From: Sulfurimonas sp.
GTDB lineage: Bacteria; Campylobacterota; Campylobacteria; Campylobacterales; Sulfurimonadaceae
Direction: 5' to 3'
DNA: 13,348 nucleotides
NCBI GenBank assembly: GCA_027063295.1
Contig: JAMORZ010000067.1
Coordinates: forward strand, 1-13,348
Made by a program: the position numbers and the translations under genes. The notes beneath the pieces are model-generated. The model was not told where the DNA came from. It was given only the letters and a program-made list of their open reading frames with translations, and ran no database searches. Shown here piece after piece: positions 6,804 through 13,348 of this stretch (position 1 is the first letter of the stretch; every line of letters begins with the position of its first letter).

Positions 6804-8084
6804 ATGATTATACCTACAAATTTACTAAAAAACAAAAAAATTCTTCTTGGTGTAACTGGCTCAATAGCTATCTACAAATCACTTGAACTTGTCAGACTTT
6901 TAACAAAAGCAGGAGCAGAGGTAAGAGTGGTGATGAGTATGGCAGCACAAAAATTTGTGACACCTTTGAGTTTTGAGACACTCACATCACACAAGGTACT
7001 TACAGACAGTAACGAATCGTGGGCAGATGATCATAACCATATCAAGATAACAGAGTGGGCAGATCTTTTCATCATCGCTCCAGCTACTGCAAACACCATC
7101 GCAAAACTTGCAAATGCAATCGCTGATAATATACTTTTATCCTCTGCACTTGCTTATCCAGGGGTAAAACTTCTTGCACCATCAGCAAATACAAACATGA
7201 TACAAAACCCCATCACACAGGCAAATATGAAGATGCTTGGTATTGCAAACTACACCATACTTCAAACGCAGACAAAAGAACTTGCATGTAAAACAACAGG
7301 TGATGGTGCTATGGCTGAGAGTATCGATATCTTCTGGGCAGCTGCAAGGGAGCTTCTTCAAGAGGAGTTTTGGAAAGATAGACGGGTGATAGTCACAGGT
7401 GGTGGAACTCTTGAGAAGATAGATGATGTACGCTACCTCTCAAACTTCTCAAGTGGAAAAATGGCTTCAGCACTCGCAACAGCACTTTATTGCAAAGGTG
7501 CAGATGTCAATCTCATCGCAACACGATTTGACACACAACTCCCAGCAGATATGCATACCATTGATGTTCAAAGTAGTGAAGAGATGTATGAGTACCTTGT
7601 CGATTCTATCCGTATCGCAAAAAAAGGGAAACTCTCAAAAGCGACCCTTATGAGAGATGAGCATATTCATCTTATACAAAAAAAGCCTTACCTCTTTATG
7701 GCAGCAGCTGTGAGTGACTACACTCCTGCGTTTGCACAAGAAGGAAAGCTCAAAAAAGAGCTTTTGGGTGAGGAGTGGGAGCTCAAACTCAAAAAGAGCA
7801 AAGACCTGCTCAAAGAGATAGACAAAGATGGTATCACTACCATTGGTTTTAAAGCAGAGATGGACAAAGAAAATGCACTCCAAAATGCTCAAAATATGCT
7901 CAATGCAAAATCTCTTGATGGAGTTTGCTTAAATCTTTTAAAAAACTCATCAAGTTTTGGAACAGAGAGCAATGCTATTGAGTTTATTACCCAAGAGGGT
8001 ATCACCTCTCTTCCAGAAGATTCAAAGCTTGAACTCTCTTTTGAGATACTCCAAAACGCAGCTAAACTGGAGAAACTACAATGA
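6804..8084 (+). CDS. coaBC: Bifunctional phosphopantothenoylcysteine decarboxylase / phosphopantothenate-cysteine ligase
   Basis: Cytoplasmic enzyme for two consecutive steps of coenzyme A synthesis: CTP-dependent ligation of cysteine to 4'-phosphopantothenate (CoaB, C-terminal half), then FMN-dependent decarboxylation to 4'-phosphopantetheine (CoaC, N-terminal half). It has 426 residues, slightly longer than the usual ~400. CoaC features: GVTGSIAIYKS (16-26), His79 in NHIKI, APATANTIAKLANAIADN (92-109), APSANTNM with Asn129 at the PxMNxxM position, and Cys162 in ELACKTTGDG. CoaB features: VTGGGTLEKID (197-207), Asn214 in NFSSGKM, AAAVSDYTP (300-308) followed by the KLKK lysines, GFKAEMD (348-354) and SSFGTESN. 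A basic insert of about 20 residues (273-292) precedes the AAAVSDY block and explains the extra length. First gene of the plus-strand operon; its TGA overlaps the uppS ATG (ATGA). Confidence 0.96.
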   Translation: MIIPTNLLKNKKILLGVTGSIAIYKSLELVRLLTKAGAEVRVVMSMAAQKFVTPLSFETLTSHKVLTDSNESWADDHNHIKITEWADLFIIAPATANTIAKLANAIADNILLSSALAYPGVKLLAPSANTNMIQNPITQANMKMLGIANYTILQTQTKELACKTTGDGAMAESIDIFWAAARELLQEEFWKDRRVIVTGGGTLEKIDDVRYLSNFSSGKMASALATALYCKGADVNLIATRFDTQLPADMHTIDVQSSEEMYEYLVDSIRIAKKGKLSKATLMRDEHIHLIQKKPYLFMAAAVSDYTPAFAQEGKLKKELLGEEWELKLKKSKDLLKEIDKDGITTIGFKAEMDKENALQNAQNMLNAKSLDGVCLNLLKNSSSFGTESNAIEFITQEGITSLPEDSKLELSFEILQNAAKLEKLQ

Positions 8085-8758
8085 ATCAAGCAAAACATAT
8101 AGCCATCATCATGGATGGCAATGGCAGATGGGCAGAGGCTCAGGGAAAAAAACGTATCAAAGGGCATGAGGCTGGTGCAAAAGTGGTTAAAGAGATCACA
8201 ACATACTGTTCCAACTCTCAAGATATAGAGAGACTCACACTCTATGCTTTCTCTACAGAAAACTGGAAACGTCCACGCCTTGAAGTGGAGTTTTTGATGA
8301 AACTGCTTGATAACTACCTTAAAAATGAACTTGAAGTTTACCTTGAAAACAATGTTCGTTTTGAGCCTATTGGGGATATAAGAGCTTTTTCCAAATCACT
8401 TCAAAAAACCATAGCGATGGTTCAAAAAGAGACTTCCCATTGTGATGGACTTATCCAGTCCTTAGCACTCAACTATGGTGCACAAGATGAGATGATCCGT
8501 GCTATCAATACCCTTAAAAATCAAGAAGGTGACATCACACCTGAGATGTTTAGCAATACATTAGATTGTAAACACGATGTGGATTTGCTTATCCGCACAG
8601 GGGGAGACAAGCGTCTTTCTAACTTTTTGCTTTGGCAAGCTGCTTATGCAGAACTTTTTTTCACAAATACTTTATGGCCTGACTTTAGTACAAAAGAGTT
8701 AGAGAAGATCATCAAAAAATTCAACAAGGTTGAGCGACGTTTTGGGGGTTTAAAGTAG
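8081..8758 (+). CDS. uppS: Undecaprenyl diphosphate synthase (cis-prenyltransferase)
   Basis: Condenses farnesyl diphosphate with isopentenyl diphosphates to make undecaprenyl diphosphate, the lipid carrier for peptidoglycan, LPS O-chain and glycan synthesis; peripheral at the inner membrane. The 225-residue length is within the family range. Signatures: IAIIMDGNGRWA at the start with catalytic Asp12, GHEAGA (29-34), TLYAFSTENWKRP, LALNYGAQDE, and the C-terminal block DLLIRTGGDKRLSNFLLWQ followed by AYAELFFTNTLWPDF. The common TSGE in the C-terminal block is TGGD here, a conservative difference. The ATG overlaps the coaBC stop by 4 nt and the TAG abuts the ATG of the next gene, so all three are translationally coupled. 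Confidence 0.97.
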   Translation: MNQAKHIAIIMDGNGRWAEAQGKKRIKGHEAGAKVVKEITTYCSNSQDIERLTLYAFSTENWKRPRLEVEFLMKLLDNYLKNELEVYLENNVRFEPIGDIRAFSKSLQKTIAMVQKETSHCDGLIQSLALNYGAQDEMIRAINTLKNQEGDITPEMFSNTLDCKHDVDLLIRTGGDKRLSNFLLWQAAYAELFFTNTLWPDFSTKELEKIIKKFNKVERRFGGLK

Positions 8759-9574
8759 ATGGAACTCTTTATCTTCTCCATACTTGGACTACTTCTTGGA
8801 TCATTTTTAAATGTGGTTATTTTGCGTATTCCAAAAGGTGAGAGTGTTGTTTTTGATTCTTCATACTGCTATAGCTGTAACAATAAGCTCAAACCTTGGC
8901 ACAATATCCCTTTGCTCTCGTGGATATTACTTAGAGGTAGATGCTCTTTTTGTAAAGCACCTATCTCCTGGCAATACCCACTTATAGAGTTAAGTAGTAT
9001 GCTTATCTTTTATATGATGGGAGCAAAATATGGTGTAGGGGTTGCTACACTGTTTATCTCCTTGAGTTTTTTGATGCTTCTTGCTCTTTCTATGATCGAT
9101 CTAAAATATAAAATGGTTCCAGATTCACTTAATCTCTTAGCGATTGTTTTTAGTGTACTTGGTGCATGGGGAATCTCAGGAGTGATGGTAAATTTTCAAA
9201 ATGCACTTTTGTTTGCTGGTGGTTTTACACTCTTGCGTTTTGCACTCTCTTACTATCTTACATCATCAGTATATCGAGCAGGACTCAAAACAAAAACATC
9301 ATGGAATAAACATTACGATAGAACACCGATGATAGAAGCGATGGGGGAAGGTGATATCATGGTTGGTGCAACAATGGGAGCACTCCTTGGGGTGAAGCTT
9401 GCACTCTTTGGAGTTTTTCTCTCTGCTATTTTAGCACTCCCTGTGATGATTTTACTTCTTGGAAAATCTGCTGAAGAACAGCGTGTTCCTTTTGTCCCTT
9501 TTTTGGCAGCTGCGACATTTATTACGATGCTTTTTGACAGCGAGATTATGAACTATATCAATTCACTAGGATAG
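8759..9574 (+). CDS. pilD: Type IV prepilin peptidase / N-methyltransferase (family A24)
   Basis: Inner-membrane aspartyl peptidase that removes the leader of type IV pilin-like and type II secretion pseudopilin precursors and usually N-methylates the new end. It has 271 residues with about eight hydrophobic segments. The N-terminal LLLGSFLNVVILRIP signature is followed by a zinc-type loop with Cys37, Cys40, Cys62 and Cys65 (YCYSC and RCSFC) and PLIELSS. The catalytic aspartates are Asp114 (MIDLKYKMVPD) and Asp199 in GEGD. The cytoplasmic loop before GEGD (about 171-195, including KTKTSWNKHYDRTP) is longer than in the short archetypes. No pilin or secretion gene lies nearby, so its substrates are encoded elsewhere. 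The ATG follows the uppS TAG directly. Confidence 0.93.
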   Translation: MELFIFSILGLLLGSFLNVVILRIPKGESVVFDSSYCYSCNNKLKPWHNIPLLSWILLRGRCSFCKAPISWQYPLIELSSMLIFYMMGAKYGVGVATLFISLSFLMLLALSMIDLKYKMVPDSLNLLAIVFSVLGAWGISGVMVNFQNALLFAGGFTLLRFALSYYLTSSVYRAGLKTKTSWNKHYDRTPMIEAMGEGDIMVGATMGALLGVKLALFGVFLSAILALPVMILLLGKSAEEQRVPFVPFLAAATFITMLFDSEIMNYINSLG

Positions 9575-9578
9575 ATGG

Positions 9579-10598
9579 GTGTATAAACTACAAAAATATC
9601 TCATAAACAACCTTTCATCACTGTTTATCTCTATCTTTTTACCGCTTTTTAGTATTGCATCTGTTATCTTTATGATAAAACTTGCAACATATACAGCAGT
9701 AATCCAACTCACTATTTTAGATATGGTACAACTTTGCCTTTTTATTTTGCCAGAGATTTTGTTTTTTACAATGCCTATCTCTTTTTTTATTGCATCAGCA
9801 CTATCTCTTTTTAAACTCTCAAATGATAACGAGATCGTTGTTTTATTTGCTCTTGGTATCAAACCAGCTTTTATCTTAAAAACACTGTTTAAACCTGCAT
9901 TTTTTTTAAGTGTTATTTTACTCTTTGATTTTTTTGTTCTTATTCCACATACGAGTAATATCTCAAGAAACTTTTTAAACCAGAAAAAAAGTGAAGCAAA
10001 ATTCAACCTCTCAGCATCAGAGTTTGGACACAGTTTTGGAGACTGGTTATTGTATTTTGGAGAAGATAATGAAGATGGAAGTTACTCTAAAGTGTTTCTT
10101 TTTAACAAAACAAAAAAAGAGGAGATGCTCATAGCAGCACGTCATGCGAAGATTATCAACAACAATGGAATCTTACGTTTGCGTTTAACACATGGTCAAG
10201 CTTATAGCTACTCAAAGGAGAAGTTTTCTCAAGTTAATTTTGAAGTGATGTATATCAACGATAGTATGAAAACAGATGTGCGAAAGTATGAAACCACACT
10301 TGAATACTGGAGATCTGATGTTAGAGCAAAAAACAAAAAAAATATGTTCATTGTCGATCTTCTCATCTCTTTACTTCCAGTTCTTGGGCTCTTTTTTGCA
10401 GCAGCAATTGGGATTGTTCATGCTAGGCACCAAAAATCAAGAATCTACCTCTATCTCTTTTTAAGTATCGCTGCATATTATGGTATGACTCTTGGTTTAA
10501 AAAATGTTCTTAGCTATCATACTGTTGAGACTGTTATTATTGTTTGGTTGAGTGTAACGTACTTTATTTACCGTAAAACAATTGTAAAAAGGTTTTAG
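9579..10598 (+). CDS. LptF/LptG-family permease (LPS export)
   Basis: Membrane subunit of the Lpt ABC transporter family (YjgP/YjgQ), which extracts LPS from the inner membrane and passes it to the periplasmic bridge. It has 339 residues with three N-terminal membrane segments (about 13-33, 48-75, 98-120), a periplasmic beta-rich domain (about 121-258, with GILRLRLTHGQAYSY and FEVMYIND), and three C-terminal segments (about 260-283, 287-303, 309-330). This 3+domain+3 layout is diagnostic. I cannot decide between LptF and LptG. The start is the GTG at 9579, with an AGGA ribosome site at 9568-9571; the ATG at 9575 that abuts the previous stop ends after three codons, which may reflect a one-base indel. 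The TAG abuts the truA ATG. Confidence 0.88.
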   Translation: MYKLQKYLINNLSSLFISIFLPLFSIASVIFMIKLATYTAVIQLTILDMVQLCLFILPEILFFTMPISFFIASALSLFKLSNDNEIVVLFALGIKPAFILKTLFKPAFFLSVILLFDFFVLIPHTSNISRNFLNQKKSEAKFNLSASEFGHSFGDWLLYFGEDNEDGSYSKVFLFNKTKKEEMLIAARHAKIINNNGILRLRLTHGQAYSYSKEKFSQVNFEVMYINDSMKTDVRKYETTLEYWRSDVRAKNKKNMFIVDLLISLLPVLGLFFAAAIGIVHARHQKSRIYLYLFLSIAAYYGMTLGLKNVLSYHTVETVIIVWLSVTYFIYRKTIVKRF

Positions 10599-11309
10599 AT
10601 GAGAGTGTTTGCAAAGATTGCATACAATGGTGCAAGTTATTTGGGCTCTCAGATACAAAAAGAGACACCAAATACTATCTTTGGACATATAGAAGATGCA
10701 CTCAGTAGAGTTGGTATCAACTATCGTGTTGTTGCAAGTGGGAGAACAGATAGAGGTGTACATGCTACATCTCAAGTGTGTCACTTTGATCTACCACCAT
10801 TTTGGCAGGATCTTGTAAAGCTCAAAAGAGTTCTCAACCAAATGCTTCCATCCACGATCCGTATCAGAGCTATTTACCAAGTTGCTGATGATATGCATGC
10901 TCGCTTTAGCACTAAAAAACGCAGTTATCGTTACATCATAAAAGAGGGGGAGGTAAACCCTTTTGAGAGTGATTTTATCACCTATCTTCCAAAAGTAGAT
11001 TTTGCCAAAATAGAGCAAAATATTTCCCTTTTTATAGGAGAGCACGATTTTGTCTATTTTCTCAAAAGAGGAAGTGAGGTAAACTCCACTAGACGTATCA
11101 TCTACAAAGCTTTTGCTTATAAACATAAAGGTTATATTGTCCTTTACTTTGAAGCAAACGGTTTTTTACGCTCACAGATCCGTATGATGGTTAGTGCACT
11201 CTTGCGTTTTGATGCCAAAAAGATTACAGAAAAACTCTCAGGTGATATAAATCACAAAGTTACACTTGCACCACCAAATGGACTTTACCTAAGTAAGATC
11301 ACCTACTAA
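10599..11309 (+). CDS. truA: tRNA pseudouridine(38-40) synthase
   Basis: Converts uridines 38-40 in the anticodon arm of many tRNAs to pseudouridine in the cytoplasm. The 236-residue length is slightly shorter than E. coli TruA (about 270). The catalytic Asp51 lies in the canonical ASGRTDRGVHA. Other family blocks are AYNGASYLGSQIQ (8-20; a Trp is usual where Ser17 stands), RFSTKKRSYRYII, FIGEHDFVYF and ANGFLRSQIRMMV, and the C-terminus APPNGLYLSKI is typical. The ATG directly follows the permease stop, making this the last gene of the operon. Its TAA overlaps, on the other strand, the TAG of the convergent ElyC-like gene (bases 11306-11309). Confidence 0.96.
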   Translation: MRVFAKIAYNGASYLGSQIQKETPNTIFGHIEDALSRVGINYRVVASGRTDRGVHATSQVCHFDLPPFWQDLVKLKRVLNQMLPSTIRIRAIYQVADDMHARFSTKKRSYRYIIKEGEVNPFESDFITYLPKVDFAKIEQNISLFIGEHDFVYFLKRGSEVNSTRRIIYKAFAYKHKGYIVLYFEANGFLRSQIRMMVSALLRFDAKKITEKLSGDINHKVTLAPPNGLYLSKITY

Positions 11310-12058
11310 GAACGAAGTTTTGCCCATATTATCCCAAGATATTCATGCAAGGCAACTTGTGATATATAAAGGTAGTATGCACTAGGTAATTTTAAAAAAA
11401 GGTTTTCATCTGTTGATTTAAAATCAGTTGGTGCTGCGATAGGATGCATGTTGAGTGATTCAAATAACATCATAGCTCTTGGCATATGTGTTGCTGAAGT
11501 TACCAGAGCAAACGCTTCATTCTCAACAACACTTTTCATAAAAAGAGCTTCCTCTTGTGTATCTTCTGGTTTTGGACTAATAATGATATCTTCTTGTTTG
11601 ACACCAAGTACTAAAGCGAGTTGTGCATTCATCTGTGCATTTGATATTTTTGTACGACCAGCATATCCTGTAAAGACAAGTTTTGCACTTGGAAGTGATT
11701 TGTAAAGAAGTACACCCTCTAGTACCCTTTTTGTTCCAGCATCATTCAGATGTGAAGAGATTGGTTGCGTTTCATCTGTATTGTGTCCATTACCTAAGAC
11801 ATGAATATATTTTATTTCACTATGTTGTTGTGGGTCAAACTTTGTGTAGTATGATTCTAAAGGAGTAACTAAAAAATTTGCTAATGGTGGATATGAAAGA
11901 AAAAAAAGTAAAGCTGTTGTTACTGTTATGAGTATTTTTCCATAATGGATGCGTTTAGTGATAATAAAATATATCACGATGCCAAGAAGAATAAAGATCA
12001 TCCCTAAAGGTTCAAAACACCAAGAGATACCTTTTTTAAGTATAAGTGAAAAACTCAT
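11306..12058 (-). CDS. elyC: ElyC/YdcF-like (DUF218) envelope biogenesis protein
   Basis: A 250-residue inner-membrane protein with two N-terminal membrane segments (about 18-34 and 41-59) and a DUF218 domain facing the periplasm. The order and wording of blocks match E. coli ElyC as I recall it: LLGIVIYFI, GKILI, LFFLSYPPLANFLVTPLES, IHVLGNGH, SAKLVFTGYAGRT, PEDTQEEA, FALVTSATHMPRAMMLFE and AAPTDF. ElyC in E. coli is needed for normal peptidoglycan and undecaprenyl-phosphate-dependent envelope synthesis at low temperature, but its chemistry is unsettled. One difference is IHVLGNGH where ElyC has IVVLGGGY. I take the ATG at 12058, which overlaps the upstream TGA by 1 nt (TGATG) behind a GAGG ribosome site; a GTG one codon earlier is possible. 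Third gene of its operon. Confidence 0.85.
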   Translation of the reverse strand: MSFSLILKKGISWCFEPLGMIFILLGIVIYFIITKRIHYGKILITVTTALLFFLSYPPLANFLVTPLESYYTKFDPQQHSEIKYIHVLGNGHNTDETQPISSHLNDAGTKRVLEGVLLYKSLPSAKLVFTGYAGRTKISNAQMNAQLALVLGVKQEDIIISPKPEDTQEEALFMKSVVENEAFALVTSATHMPRAMMLFESLNMHPIAAPTDFKSTDENLFLKLPSAYYLYISQVALHEYLGIIWAKLRS

Positions 12059-12816
12059 CACTTCATAACCTCATTTATTTTAGTAACCACATTTTTATCC
12101 CATAATAGTTCTTTATGACTTAGTCCTGAGAACTCTTTATAGTAGATAATGTTTTTACTCTTTTTTTGAAGGTTTCTTGCGTTTTGTATGTAAGTTATCT
12201 CATCATCTTTACTGACAAAAATGTATGCTGGAGTATTGTTGTTTTGCATATAACTTTGTGTGTCAAACTTGTAACGAAATGGTGGTGGAACAAACTTAAA
12301 CTTGGTTTTTGCAAGTGCTTTTAAAGAATCAAATGCACCTACTAAAAATACACCCTTAGAGTCTCTTTGTTGTGAGACATAAGCAGCAAGGTTTGAACCA
12401 AGAGAGAATCCTAGTAGATAAAAATCACCATAATTTTTCTGAACCAAATCAGCTAAAAAAAGTGCATCTGATAAAAGCGATTTTTCACTTAAACTACCCC
12501 CACTTTCTCCATACGAACGATAATTGAAAGTTATAACTCTTGTTTGTGGATATAAGAGAGAAAGTTTGTTGATAAGCCCCACAGCATCATGACTTCTCCC
12601 TACAAAAACCAAAAGTGTTGCAGTGGGTTTTTGTGGTTCATATAAAGCACCCTCAAGATCTACTCCATCAGGTGTTGTTGCAGTGAGAAGTTCACAACCA
12701 TCTAAAAGTTGTTCTTCTCGATAATATGTTGGAGTAAATACCATAAAATACTGCCACTGATAATAAGCGAAAAAAATGATAAGTAAACTAAAGAGTAAAA
12801 ATAATATATAGATCAT
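12058..12816 (-). CDS. Membrane-anchored alpha/beta hydrolase
   Basis: A 252-residue protein with one N-terminal hydrophobic helix (residues 2-18, IYILFLLFSLLIIFFAY), probably an uncleaved anchor. The rest is an alpha/beta-hydrolase domain: an oxyanion-region strand LLVFVGRSHD (69-78), ITFNYRSYGESGG (95-107), nucleophile elbow GFSLGS with Ser138, acid SKDDEIT with Asp204 or Asp205, and His234 in GLSHKEL. The catalytic triad is therefore complete and in order. It resembles the BAAT/YheT-like or BEM46-like serine hydrolases found near membranes; the substrate is unknown. The HGGG-like motif of many esterases is replaced by FVGRSHD. The ATG lies 18 nt after the hemerythrin-like gene, without a strong ribosome site, and the TGA overlaps the ElyC-like start, indicating coupling. 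Confidence 0.85.
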   Translation of the reverse strand: MIYILFLLFSLLIIFFAYYQWQYFMVFTPTYYREEQLLDGCELLTATTPDGVDLEGALYEPQKPTATLLVFVGRSHDAVGLINKLSLLYPQTRVITFNYRSYGESGGSLSEKSLLSDALFLADLVQKNYGDFYLLGFSLGSNLAAYVSQQRDSKGVFLVGAFDSLKALAKTKFKFVPPPFRYKFDTQSYMQNNNTPAYIFVSKDDEITYIQNARNLQKKSKNIIYYKEFSGLSHKELLWDKNVVTKINEVMK

Positions 12817-12834
12817 TTTTGTTGAAAATATATT

Positions 12835-13299
12835 TTATTTTACATATAGAGTATAAAGGCTTGTTTCTTCAGATTCTACACGAGTTGCAAGGGTTTTGAC
12901 AATCTCTTGAAACTCTCTTTCAAACATACTGTCATAGCGGATATCTTCTCTTGTATATTTATTTAAAAAATCTAAAAGTTTTTGTTGTATCTCTTTAATA
13001 GAACTATAAAATTCTAAGATAAGTTCATACACAGAAGGGTTATCTTTGTAATACTCTTTTAGGTATTGGTAAAGTGCAGTATCTTCTTCCATAAAATGCC
13101 CAAGTAGTGCAACTTTAAAGTTTTTTAATGATTCTGTAATCTCTTTACGATTTTTTTCCTCTATAGCTTGCGCAATTTTTCCGGCAAGTTGTACTATTTT
13201 TTTATGATCTTTTTCAAATTTTTGGATTAGTCGTGAGTTGTAAGGTACTGTTGTTTTTTTAGCACTTTTTTTAAACTTGGACATAAACTTCTGAATCAT
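12835..13299 (-). CDS. Hemerythrin-like (HHE) helical bundle protein, ligands incomplete
   Basis: A 154-residue soluble protein predicted to be all helix. A basic N-terminal tail (MIQKFMSKFKKSAKK) precedes a four-helix pattern: helix 1 with His32 (FEKDHKKIVQLAG), helix 2 with the HxxxE motif His68-Glu72 (LLGHFMEEDTALYQYL), helix 3 (about 89-112), and helix 4 ending in RVESEETSLYTLY. In HHE proteins the last helix normally has HxxxEExxLFP; here the His position is Arg140 while Glu144 and Glu145 remain, and no His is seen in helix 3. A full di-iron site is therefore unlikely, and it may bind one metal or none. A similar overall pattern occurs in Rsd-type sigma-factor regulators, an alternative I cannot exclude. 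The start is backed by an AAAGG ribosome site just upstream. First gene of a three-gene operon. Confidence 0.68.
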   Translation of the reverse strand: MIQKFMSKFKKSAKKTTVPYNSRLIQKFEKDHKKIVQLAGKIAQAIEEKNRKEITESLKNFKVALLGHFMEEDTALYQYLKEYYKDNPSVYELILEFYSSIKEIQQKLLDFLNKYTREDIRYDSMFEREFQEIVKTLATRVESEETSLYTLYVK

Positions 13300-13341
13300 T
13301 TCTCAACCTTTTGTGTTTCTTTTAATTTAAATTAGCCTGCC

Positions 13342-13347
13342 ATTGTA
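13342..13347 (-). promoter_or_regulatory. Candidate -10 box for the hemerythrin-hydrolase-ElyC operon
   Basis: The minus strand reads TACAAT 43 nt upstream of the ATG at 13299, the same hexamer and distance as in front of the HDOD gene. The window ends here, so any -35 region is out of view. Confidence 0.25.
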
Positions 13348-13348
13348 G

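Noticed and set aside
7889..8221. A 110-residue antisense frame spanning the coaBC-uppS junction
   Set aside because: Both plus-strand genes have full family signatures here; the antisense frame has none.
9566..10006. A 146-residue open frame antisense to the permease gene
   Set aside because: It lies entirely opposite a clear membrane-protein gene, has composition expected of a complement of U-rich codons, and has no ribosome site or family motif.
10791..11126. A 111-residue antisense frame inside truA
   Set aside because: truA has its catalytic and C-terminal motifs throughout; the antisense translation looks like shadow sequence.
1..13348. A defence system, mobile element, phage module or CRISPR array
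   Set aside because: All intact genes are either housekeeping/envelope genes or single unknowns; no transposase, integrase, repeat-spacer structure, tRNA attachment site or nuclease/helicase cluster was seen.

Overview
The window is an AT-rich, gene-dense stretch of chromosome that looks like Campylobacterota (epsilonproteobacteria), probably a free-living relative of Sulfurimonas or Sulfurovum. The basis is protein character and gene order only: a separate GlyS beta subunit, compact genes with 1-11 nt overlaps or direct TAGATG junctions, and the order coaBC-uppS-prepilin peptidase-LptF/G permease-truA, which I recall from Campylobacter-type genomes but could not check here. No rRNA, tRNA, CRISPR, insertion sequence or phage gene was seen.

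Layout. (1) 1-4592, plus strand: the 3' part of glyS, a periplasmic S1C (Deg/HtrA-type) serine protease, a stand-alone FAD-dependent oxidoreductase resembling the oxidase half of MnmC, and a small exported protein. All are coupled or overlapping, so they probably form one operon. (2) 4604-6665, minus strand: an unrecognised 245-residue cytoplasmic protein with its own promoter region, and a decayed-looking unit made of a lipoprotein and an HDOD-domain gene. The HDOD gene keeps its first 19 codons and its last ~165 codons in one frame, with a TAA between them and most of the domain core missing. The lipoprotein is followed in frame, after its TAG, by 44 more coding-like codons. (3) 6804-11309, plus strand: coaBC, uppS, prepilin peptidase, LptF/G-family permease and truA, a tight operon mixing coenzyme A synthesis, undecaprenyl-phosphate lipid carrier synthesis, pseudopilin processing, LPS export and tRNA pseudouridylation. 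(4) 11306-13299, minus strand: a degenerate hemerythrin-like protein, a membrane-anchored alpha/beta hydrolase and an ElyC/YdcF (DUF218) envelope protein, a second small operon whose last stop codon overlaps the truA stop codon.

Envelope functions dominate: periplasmic quality control (Deg protease), lipid carrier supply (UppS), LPS export (LptF/G family) and an ElyC-like factor linked in E. coli to undecaprenyl-phosphate-dependent envelope synthesis. I did not find a convincing undescribed system. The most informative observations are the broken HDOD gene, the in-frame tail behind the lipoprotein, a possible one-base indel at the permease start codon, and a 9-bp direct repeat at exact 20-bp spacing upstream of the unknown 245-residue gene.
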